Assembly: GCA_015520115.1 (NCBI GenBank) | Contig: WAQS01000215.1 | Location: 1-8,302, forward strand | DNA length: 8,302 nt | Direction: 5' to 3' | DNA from: Ferroglobus sp. | GTDB lineage: Archaea; Halobacteriota; Archaeoglobi; Archaeoglobales; Archaeoglobaceae | Shown here: positions 1 through 4,606 of the stretch, piece after piece | How positions within the stretch are numbered: the first letter of the stretch is position 1 | How the letters are laid out: each line of letters begins with the position of its first letter | Notes under the pieces: generated by a model | Seen by the model: the letters and a program-made list of their open reading frames with translations, nothing else | Told to the model about the DNA's origin: nothing | The model's database searches: none | Made by a program: the position numbers and the translations under genes

Positions 1-65
1 CATACATATTTTAGCTCAACCATCCATAAGTAAGAAGAATTCAAGCTCTGAAACTAAGATTTAAA
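1..65. other. Intergenic stretch, no gene seen
   Basis: This AT-rich edge lies downstream of the tRNA. No ORF, repeat or RNA fold is convincing. The TTT directly after the tRNA (minus strand) is only a weak terminator. Confidence 0.5.
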
Positions 66-138
66 AGCCGCCGCCGGGATTTGAACCCGGGACCTGGTGA
101 TTACGAGTCACCCGCTCTACCAGCTGAGCCACGGCGGC
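66..138 (-). tRNA. tRNA-Thr (anticodon CGT)
   Basis: A complete 73-base cloverleaf reads on the minus strand. The 7-bp acceptor stem pairs GCCGCCG with CGGCGGC. The D arm has a GCTC/GAGC stem. The anticodon stem GGTGA/TCACC encloses the loop CTCGTAA, giving anticodon CGT, which reads ACG (threonine). The T arm has a CCGGG/CCCGG stem with loop TTCAAAT. The discriminator base is U, as is usual for archaeal tRNA-Thr. There is no intron and no encoded CCA, since the gene is followed by TTTAA. The open frame that runs through this region on the minus strand is a translation artefact of the tRNA. Confidence 0.97.
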
Positions 139-163
139 AATCGGAAATAAAATCTGAGAGTTT

Positions 164-172
164 GAATTTAAG
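164..172 (-). promoter_or_regulatory. Possible TATA box (box A) for tRNA-Thr
   Basis: The minus strand reads CTTAAATTC, centred about 30 bases before the mature tRNA 5' end. That would place the transcription start near position 142, with a leader of a few bases to be removed by RNase P. The match to the archaeal TATA consensus is moderate. Confidence 0.4.
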
Positions 173-179
173 GCTTGCG

Positions 180-194
180 GTAAAACGTATAAAT
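180..194 (+). promoter_or_regulatory. BRE/TATA box of cobD
   Basis: The plus strand has an A-rich BRE-like stretch (gtaaaac) followed by TATAAA at 188-193. The TATA centre lies about 24 bases before a GTG at 215 but only about 18 before a TTG at 209. Archaeal transcription usually starts about 25-27 bases after the TATA centre. The spacing therefore favours a leaderless mRNA beginning at or near GTG 215. Confidence 0.6.
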
Positions 195-214
195 CCAAAG
201 CACTCATCTTGATC

Positions 215-1204
215 GTGCACGGAGACCAAGCTGAAAAATTCCTGAACGGCAAGAAAATACTCGACTTCGCTTCGAACATAAATCCGTTTCCTCCGAAAGA
301 TCTGCAGGAATTTATAAAAAGTATTTCTTGGAAAATTTCGTACTATCCGGAAAGCAGTTACTCCGATTTAATTGAAATTATTTCGGAAACCTTTGGGTGG
401 GATAGAAAAGAAGTTGTATTTGGGAACGGGTCGATAGAGTTGATAAGAACTTTTTTTATTCTAAACAGCGGGAAAGTTCTAATTCCCTATCCCACGTTCA
501 CTGAATACGAACGATTTGCAAAGGCATTCGGATCGAGGATCGTCAGATGTCGGCTTAGAGATGTTTACGAATCTGCGAAAAAAATCGAGCCCAATGCTGT
601 TGTTGTTTGCAATCCTAACAATCCAACAGGAGAATTCGTCGAGTGCGTTGAAGAGCTTGACAGTCTTGCGGAGAAGAAAGGTTTTAACCTCCTTGTCGAT
701 GAGGCGTTCATCGATTTTTCCAGCAAAAAAGCTCAGCTTGAGAATGCGTTCGTCGTGAGATCCCTGACGAAAATTCTTGGAATTCCCGGTTTGAGGTTCG
801 GATACGGAAAATTTCCGAAGAAGTTTGCTGAAAGGTTTCATGAAATAAGAGATCCGTGGAACGTGAATATGCTCGCGAAAGAAGTTGCCAAGAGATACTT
901 GCCGAAGCTGAAAATTTTCTCAAGGAAAGTTAGAAGAAAAATCTCGCGAGAAAGGAAGTACCTCAGAAAAAGGTTGCAAAGACTTGATTTCTTAAGCGTT
1001 GGAGAAGTAAACTTTCTTCTTGTCGAAGGAAAATTCAAAGCAAGAGAGATTCAGAAATTCTTGCTTGATGAAGGAATTTTGATAAGGACGTGCGAAGACT
1101 TCATCGGTTTGAACGAGAAAAATTTCAGAATAGCCGTTAAAGATAGAGATAGTAACAGAGCGCTAATAAAAAATTTAGAGGTATTTGTCGAGGAAAATTC
1201 CTAA
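215..1204 (+). CDS. cobD: CobD-like L-threonine-O-3-phosphate decarboxylase (PLP enzyme)
   Basis: This is a fold-type I PLP enzyme. CobD converts L-threonine-phosphate to (R)-1-amino-2-propanol phosphate, the linker of the cobamide nucleotide loop. Counting from GTG 215 (329 aa), the N-terminus carries HGD, where CobD has HGG, followed by LDFASNINPFPP. The PLP-binding block NPNNPTG is at 133-139 and the cofactor Asp is in VDEAFIDF (Asp162). The Schiff-base lysine is Lys186 in SLTKILGIPGLR. DPWNVN and the late Arg305 in FRIAV match CobD (PWSVN, YRVAI) better than HisC. The related aminotransferase HisC is the main alternative, but the HG-D start and RSLTK/PWNVN blocks argue against it. TTG 209 would add two residues; GTG 215 is chosen from TATA spacing. 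The 3' end overlaps the convergent mtnP by 30 bp. Confidence 0.8.
   Translation: MHGDQAEKFLNGKKILDFASNINPFPPKDLQEFIKSISWKISYYPESSYSDLIEIISETFGWDRKEVVFGNGSIELIRTFFILNSGKVLIPYPTFTEYERFAKAFGSRIVRCRLRDVYESAKKIEPNAVVVCNPNNPTGEFVECVEELDSLAEKKGFNLLVDEAFIDFSSKKAQLENAFVVRSLTKILGIPGLRFGYGKFPKKFAERFHEIRDPWNVNMLAKEVAKRYLPKLKIFSRKVRRKISRERKYLRKRLQRLDFLSVGEVNFLLVEGKFKAREIQKFLLDEGILIRTCEDFIGLNEKNFRIAVKDRDSNRALIKNLEVFVEENS
1165..1176 (-). terminator. Oligo-T terminator candidate for mtnP
   Basis: The minus strand reads AAATTTTTTATT directly at and after the mtnP stop codon. Archaeal intrinsic termination needs only a T-rich non-template tract. The tract lies inside the 3' coding region of convergent cobD. 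Confidence 0.4.
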
Positions 1205-2023
1205 TTTTCTTCTGACCTCTTCGCTTATCATATCCGGAGAGGTCGTTATCGCAAACTTCAGAGCTTCCTTACATTCGCACTCTCTCTCTTCCGGAATCTT
1301 CGGTATCAACTTTCTAAGAATCGCTTTTATGTTTTCCTCGTTTTTCGCCATGTTCTCCAAAACAGTCTTCACATCTACCGGCTCTTCCTTCCAGACGTCG
1401 TAGTCGGTAACAGCAGCTACAGTTACGTAGCAGATCTCTGCTTCTCTTGCAAGTTTTGCTTCGGGCAAAGCTGTCATTCCGATTATGTCGAATCCCATGC
1501 TTCTGTAGAATTTCGACTCAGCTTTAGTGGAAAACTGCGGTCCTTCTATGCAGACGTACGTCCCTCTATCATGATACCTTAAACCGAGCTCCTTCACAGC
1601 TTCTATTGCAGCGGCTCTCAACTCCGAACAGAAAGGGTCAGCTATGCCGACGTGAACTACCACTTCTTCGAAAAATGTGTCCTTTCTGTGCTTCGTCCTG
1701 TCGAATATCTGATCGGGAATGACTATGTCCAACGGCTTTATTTCCTCTTTTAATGAACCAACTGCTGCGACGCTTATTATCCTCTCAACCCCGAGCTTTT
1801 TGAATGCGTAGATGTTCGCTCTGTAAGGGACATGCGTTGGAGAGAAGATGTGTCCCTTTCCGTGCCTTGAAATGAATGCCACCTTCCTTCCTTCGTAGTC
1901 TCCAATTGTTATCTTCGATGATGGCTTTCCGAAGGGTGTGTCGATGTCCACTTCCTTGACGTTTTCGAAAGCGTCGCTATCGTATACACCAGTCCCACCG
2001 ATAATCCCGATTTCCGCCTTCAT
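1175..2023 (-). CDS. mtnP: S-methyl-5'-thioadenosine phosphorylase
   Basis: This enzyme phosphorolyses 5'-methylthioadenosine, a by-product of polyamine synthesis and other S-adenosylmethionine reactions, to adenine and methylthioribose-1-phosphate. It is 282 aa, a usual length for the PNP/MTAP family 2. Visible blocks are GGTG at 9-12 and RHG at 53-55 (phosphate site), GPQFSTKAE at 161-169, MT at 183-184 (nucleoside site), and TDYDVW at 206-211. The aspartates of TDYD contact the adenine amino group in MTAP, whereas 6-oxopurine PNPs have Asn, so an adenosine-type substrate is expected. C249-E-C251 matches the CXC motif described in hyperthermophilic MTAPs, and Cys132/Cys198 may form a second disulfide. 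It is second in an operon: its ATG overlaps the upstream stop as ATGA and has its own Shine-Dalgarno. Methylthioinosine phosphorylase is a less likely alternative. Confidence 0.93.
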   Translation of the reverse strand: MKAEIGIIGGTGVYDSDAFENVKEVDIDTPFGKPSSKITIGDYEGRKVAFISRHGKGHIFSPTHVPYRANIYAFKKLGVERIISVAAVGSLKEEIKPLDIVIPDQIFDRTKHRKDTFFEEVVVHVGIADPFCSELRAAAIEAVKELGLRYHDRGTYVCIEGPQFSTKAESKFYRSMGFDIIGMTALPEAKLAREAEICYVTVAAVTDYDVWKEEPVDVKTVLENMAKNEENIKAILRKLIPKIPEERECECKEALKFAITTSPDMISEEVRRKLGIFLDKYL

Positions 2024-2724
2024 TCTTTAATCCTCCAGTAAGGCTTGTTATCCTTCAAAATCTTCTCCACAATTCCCCTGTTCTCCATTTCCCTCATAAC
2101 ATCGAAAAACCTTCCCGGCTGAGCGATCTCCAAGTAAATAGGATCTATCTGATGAAGCTCGTACAGTCTCCACTTTATGTCCCATTCTCCCCATAGCTTC
2201 TCCTTATCTCTCCTCATCAGCCTCGTTATCAACTCGATCATGTCCTCCATAAAGTTCCAAGGGAAGATTATCCAAGCCCACTCTTCAAGGTACTCTCCGA
2301 AGTAGTCTGGTGTGAACTTCGACGTGTAAAGAAGCTGTAAGGTGGCTGTTTTTACTTCCCTTGCTCCTAACTCTTCAACGTGCTGCTTCGCTGTCATCAA
2401 GCTCTTTCCTGTGTCGGCTATGTCGTCCACGACAAGCACCTTCTTACCTCTCACGCTCTCTTCGTGGAGAGGGTACTTTATCTTTACCTCTCCGCTCATT
2501 TTAGCCGTGCCTACGTAGTGCTCTATCTTCAAGCTCGTTAAATCATCCAAACCAAGAAGATCGCAAAGAACTCTCCCAGCGAACCATCCTCCTCTCGCTA
2601 AAGCAACGATTATTTCCGGCTCGTAACCATCTTCCCTAACCTGCTCAGCCACCCTCCTACAAAGCCTGTCCATGTATTCCCAGTTCGTCACAACGCACTT
2701 GAACTTCTCGGGGAACTCCTCCAT
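2020..2724 (-). CDS. Purine phosphoribosyltransferase (COG2236-like) with C-terminal extension
   Basis: This is a type I phosphoribosyltransferase of 234 aa that would join a purine base to PRPP. The PRPP-binding motif is VLVVDDIADTGKS (about 96-108, with Asp100/Asp101). The pyrophosphate loop is ALARGG (41-46). A FPW block at 154-156 resembles the purine-side segment of archaeal xanthine/guanine/hypoxanthine phosphoribosyltransferases. Base specificity cannot be read from sequence. Residues after about 165 are additional to the core: a Trp-rich linker, then a segment at about 190-234 that looks like a helix, a second helix (RFFDVMREMENRGIVEKI) and a wing (PYWRIKE), reminiscent of a winged helix. 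It is the first gene of an operon with mtnP (4-bp ATGA overlap), which fits purine salvage from methylthioadenosine. GGTGAT precedes the ATG. A regulatory role is possible but unproven. Confidence 0.85.
   Translation of the reverse strand: MEEFPEKFKCVVTNWEYMDRLCRRVAEQVREDGYEPEIIVALARGGWFAGRVLCDLLGLDDLTSLKIEHYVGTAKMSGEVKIKYPLHEESVRGKKVLVVDDIADTGKSLMTAKQHVEELGAREVKTATLQLLYTSKFTPDYFGEYLEEWAWIIFPWNFMEDMIELITRLMRRDKEKLWGEWDIKWRLYELHQIDPIYLEIAQPGRFFDVMREMENRGIVEKILKDNKPYWRIKE
2031..2036 (-). promoter_or_regulatory. Shine-Dalgarno of mtnP
   Basis: GGAGGA on the minus strand lies 7 bases before the mtnP ATG, inside the end of the upstream phosphoribosyltransferase gene. It supports the start at 2023 and coupled but independent initiation. 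Confidence 0.75.
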
Positions 2725-2728
2725 AGTT

Positions 2729-2735
2729 AATCACC
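2729..2735 (-). promoter_or_regulatory. Shine-Dalgarno of the phosphoribosyltransferase gene
   Basis: GGTGATT on the minus strand lies 4 bases before the ATG at 2724 and matches part of the archaeal GGAGGTGATCC sequence. It fixes the start. This is the one promoter-proximal gene here with a short leader. Confidence 0.65.
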
Positions 2736-2756
2736 AAAGTTAATCCTTTCCTTCAC

Positions 2757-2771
2757 ATTTTTAAAATTTCG
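2757..2771 (-). promoter_or_regulatory. BRE/TATA promoter of the phosphoribosyltransferase-mtnP operon
   Basis: The minus strand reads CGAAATTTTAAAAAT: a BRE-like CGAAA followed by TTTTAAAA, centred near 2762. Transcription would start about 2736, just including the GGTGATT ribosome binding site in a leader of about 12 bases. Confidence 0.65.
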
Positions 2772-2774
2772 TAT

Positions 2775-2795
2775 GAAGAAAAAATAGAAAAATTT
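2775..2795 (-). terminator. T-rich terminator of the DUF302 gene
   Basis: Just past the DUF302 stop codon the minus strand has two T-tracts (ATTTTTC, then ATTTTTTCTTC) with no hairpin. This is the usual archaeal terminator form. It sits just before the promoter of the next minus-strand operon, so the two units appear insulated. Confidence 0.6.
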
Positions 2796-2800
2796 GGCTT

Positions 2801-3169
2801 TCAAATTGCTTCAATAACTTTTTTCAACCTTTCTTCAACATCTCTCGCGTTTTCTTCAATCTCTTCAGTTGCAAAAGCTGTTGGCTTAACAGCATCAACC
2901 ACAACTTCCCCGTCCATTTCATAGACCACGACGTTACAAGGTAGCAGAACACCGAAGGATTTGTTTGCTTTCAAAACTTCGAAGGCATTTTTAGGGCTGC
3001 ACGCTCCGAGAATAACGTACTTGTCAAAATCGACGCCTATTTTTTCCTTCAAAGTCTTTTTAACATCGATTTCACACAGAATACCAAATCCCTCGGAATT
3101 CAAAAGCTCCTTGACTCTCTCAACGACTTCTTCAAATTTTCCGTTCACTTTTTTGCCAATTGTAAACAT
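2801..3169 (-). CDS. DUF302 family protein
   Basis: This small protein (122 aa from ATG 3169) belongs to the DUF302 family, for which I know no settled biochemical function. Recognisable blocks are GFGILCEIDVKKTLKEKIG, then LGACSPKNAFEVL, then GVLLPCNVVVYE, followed by an acidic C-terminal helix rich in Glu and Arg. Three cysteines (Cys32, Cys57, Cys78) fall inside these conserved blocks. There is no signal peptide or membrane segment, so it is probably cytoplasmic. A GTG at 3175 would add two residues. ATG 3169 is preferred because it lies about 26 bases after the TATA centre, implying a leaderless mRNA. It is a single-gene unit, divergent from the CBS-ParB gene and followed by a T-rich terminator. 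Confidence 0.85.
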   Translation of the reverse strand: MFTIGKKVNGKFEEVVERVKELLNSEGFGILCEIDVKKTLKEKIGVDFDKYVILGACSPKNAFEVLKANKSFGVLLPCNVVVYEMDGEVVVDAVKPTAFATEEIEENARDVEERLKKVIEAI

Positions 3170-3191
3170 AAACACCGTTAAGTGATTGAAA

Positions 3192-3200
3192 CTTTATAAG
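3192..3200 (-). promoter_or_regulatory. TATA box of the DUF302 gene
   Basis: The minus strand reads CTTATAAAG, centred near 3196. It is about 26 bases from ATG 3169 and only about 20 from GTG 3175, supporting a leaderless start at the ATG. Confidence 0.65.
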
Positions 3201-3239
3201 TGTGCCGCTGCATGTACATTAGAAAGCTAAGACGTCAGG

Positions 3240-3253
3240 AGAAAATAAATAAA
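3240..3253 (+). promoter_or_regulatory. BRE/TATA promoter of the CBS-ParB/hisE/srp19/trm operon
   Basis: The plus strand reads agaaaataaataaa: a BRE-like GAAAA followed by TAAATAAA, centred near 3249.5. This is about 26 bases before the GTG at 3276, so a leaderless transcript is expected. The 3176-3275 interval therefore holds two divergent promoters whose TATA boxes are about 50 bases apart. Confidence 0.65.
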
Positions 3254-3275
3254 CCTCCCCTCTTTTCTATATTTC

Positions 3276-4055
3276 GTGAAGCTTAAGGTCAAAGACTACA
3301 TGACGAAAGACGTAGTGGTTGTAAAGCCTGATCAAACGATAAAGGAGGTAATTGATCTCATCGAGAAGACGGGACATGACGGCTTCCCCGTTGTCGACGA
3401 TAACGGAATTGTTATCGGATATATTTCCTCCCGGGATCTTTTGAGGAAAAATCTGGATGCGAAAGTGAAAGACGTGATGTCGAGAAGATTGATAGTCGCC
3501 AGAGAGCACATGGATTTGAAAGATGCGGCAAGGGTAATGTTCAGAACCGGAAGGTCTAAGCTGCCGGTTATAGATGAAAAAGGAAAGCTCATTGGAATAA
3601 TCTCGAACACGGATGTGATAAGGAGTCAGATAGAGAGAGCAGATCCTAAAAAAGTTGAAAACTTAAGGAAAACGATAGAAAGCGTTCATAACGTTAAGAC
3701 CGAGCTTAAGAGGGGTAAAATTGAAGTTGACAGAATTATTCCCACTCAAACGAAAGTTTACGCTGACGAACTTAGGGGAAGAATTTACGAACTGAAAAAA
3801 GGTCTTGCTGAACCCGTTATCGTCATAAAGAAGGGAGCAAAATACTATTTGGTAGACGGACACCACAGAGTTGTGGCGGCTAAAAAGATAGGAATAGATA
3901 AGCTCGACGCGTACATCATAGAAGTTCCGGAAAACGTTGAGCTCGGACTCGAAAAGCTCGTGAGAAAGAAAGGGATAAAATCCGTCAGGGATATTCAGGT
4001 TTTAGAAGATGCGACACACCCCTTGGTGGAAATAACCTTCAAAAACTCGAAGTGA
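3276..4055 (+). CDS. Tandem CBS domain protein with C-terminal ParB/Srx-like domain
   Basis: This 259-aa protein has two CBS domains (about 6-58 and 65-118). Each ends in the nucleotide-ribose motif (GYISSRD at 48-54, GIISNTD at 107-113), so adenine nucleotide binding is likely. A charged linker (119-150) leads to a ParB/sulfiredoxin-fold domain at about 150-215 with the signature VDGHHRVVAAKKIG, then a conserved-looking tail to 259. DGHHR is also the hallmark of the archaeal free L-serine kinase SerK (Thermococcus), a member of the same fold. A nucleotide-gated small-molecule kinase is therefore possible, although no clear catalytic Glu is seen in the IIPTQTK segment at 154-160. A chromosome-partition role is unlikely: there is no ParA partner and no HTH domain. 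It starts at a leaderless GTG and heads a four-gene operon, with 4 bases separating it from hisE. Confidence 0.85.
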   Translation: MKLKVKDYMTKDVVVVKPDQTIKEVIDLIEKTGHDGFPVVDDNGIVIGYISSRDLLRKNLDAKVKDVMSRRLIVAREHMDLKDAARVMFRTGRSKLPVIDEKGKLIGIISNTDVIRSQIERADPKKVENLRKTIESVHNVKTELKRGKIEVDRIIPTQTKVYADELRGRIYELKKGLAEPVIVIKKGAKYYLVDGHHRVVAAKKIGIDKLDAYIIEVPENVELGLEKLVRKKGIKSVRDIQVLEDATHPLVEITFKNSK

Positions 4056-4059
4056 TAAC

Positions 4060-4338
4060 ATGCTGGAAGAACTTCAGGAAATAGTTGAGGAGAGAAAGAA
4101 AAACCCCACTCCGGATTCATACACAGCCAAACTGCTCTATCACGAGAAGGGAGAGGATAAAGTACTCGAAAAGTTTGGGGAGGAAGCGGTGGAGTTGATA
4201 CTTGCCTGTAAAAATAAAAATAGGGAGAGTATAATTTACGAAGCAGCCGATTTGCTATACCACCTCGTTGTCCTCCTCTCTAAGTTCGACGTCAAAGTGG
4301 AGGAGGTTTACGATGAACTTCGAAGAAGAAAGAAATAA
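4060..4338 (+). CDS. hisE: Phosphoribosyl-ATP pyrophosphatase
   Basis: HisE hydrolyses phosphoribosyl-ATP to phosphoribosyl-AMP and pyrophosphate, the second step of histidine synthesis, in the cytoplasm. The 92-aa protein is a typical stand-alone HisE of the MazG-like all-alpha fold. Conserved positions are SYTAKL (20-25), G31 and K34, EKFGEEAVELILA (37-49, metal-binding glutamates), and EAADLLYHLVVLL (61-73, including Asp64 and His68). HisI is not fused here, as is common in archaea, and no other his gene is in the window. It starts 4 bases after the CBS-ParB stop. The GTGAT at 4052-4056 may serve as a weak ribosome binding site. The last 26 bases overlap srp19 in another frame. Confidence 0.95.
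   Translation: MLEELQEIVEERKKNPTPDSYTAKLLYHEKGEDKVLEKFGEEAVELILACKNKNRESIIYEAADLLYHLVVLLSKFDVKVEEVYDELRRRKK
4301..4307 (+). promoter_or_regulatory. Shine-Dalgarno of srp19, inside hisE
   Basis: AGGAGGT, a perfect match to the archaeal 16S 3' end, lies 5 bases before the ATG at 4313. It decides the srp19 start over an upstream in-frame ATG at 4268, which would add 15 residues with no family resemblance. Confidence 0.85.
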
Positions 4339-4606
4339 TTACTGGATAATCTGGACGGTCAACTTAGATAAGAGGAAGAGCAGAAGTGAAGGTAGAAAGA
4401 TTCCGAAAAGGTATGCGGTGGCGAACGTTAAACTTAAAGAGCTTATTGAAGCCTGCAAAGCCCTCGGTTTGGAGTTTTACGCTGAAGACAAAAAGTATCC
4501 GAAGTCGTGGTGGGAGGAAGGAGGGAGGGTCAGAGTTAAAAAGACTGGAAAGAAGCTCGACCTTATGATAGAGTTGGCTAAAAAAATAGCCGAAATGCGA
4601 AAATGA
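4313..4606 (+). CDS. srp19: Signal recognition particle 19 kDa protein
   Basis: SRP19 binds the tips of helices 6 and 8 of 7S RNA and prepares it for SRP54, so nascent membrane proteins can be targeted. The 97-aa product begins MNFEEERNNYWIIWTVNLD and shows the family blocks KRKSRSEGRKIPKRYAV (20-36), LGLEFYAEDKKYPKSWW (51-67), EGGRVRV (69-75) and a lysine-rich C-terminal helix. From memory it closely resembles A. fulgidus SRP19, which reads VVWTVNLDSKKSRAEGRRIP, one of the best pointers to the lineage. It overlaps hisE by 26 bp and has a strong internal Shine-Dalgarno. Its stop overlaps the start of the following methyltransferase gene as ATGA. The 7S RNA gene is not in the window. Confidence 0.95.
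   Translation: MNFEEERNNYWIIWTVNLDKRKSRSEGRKIPKRYAVANVKLKELIEACKALGLEFYAEDKKYPKSWWEEGGRVRVKKTGKKLDLMIELAKKIAEMRK

Noticed and set aside
1..34. Leaderless gene starting on the minus strand at the left edge (ATG at 3-1 or 7-5 with a TATA-like CTTACTTATG at 34-25)
   Set aside because: The spacing is suitable, but there is at most one or two codons of sequence and the TATA match is weak.
61..279. Minus-strand open frame across the tRNA
   Set aside because: Its C-terminal VAQLVERVTRN...GSNPGGG is the familiar translation of a tRNA gene; the tRNA fold is complete.
479..841. A 120-codon minus-strand frame inside cobD
   Set aside because: Antisense shadow of a well-supported PLP enzyme, with no promoter, ribosome site or family resemblance.
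215..1204. HisC (histidinol-phosphate aminotransferase), suggested by nearby hisE
   Set aside because: The HG-D N-terminus, RSLTK...GIPGLR, DPWNVN and the C-terminal RTCEDFIGL block match CobD better, and hisE is in a different transcript. HisC is not fully excluded.
3201..3239. Small RNA or operator in the divergent intergenic region
   Set aside because: TGCATGTACA looks partly symmetrical but is short and unrepeated; no C/D boxes or stable hairpin were seen.
3276..4055. Chromosome partition protein ParB
   Set aside because: Only the ParB/Srx core is present; there is no HTH domain, ParA neighbour or visible parS-like repeats.
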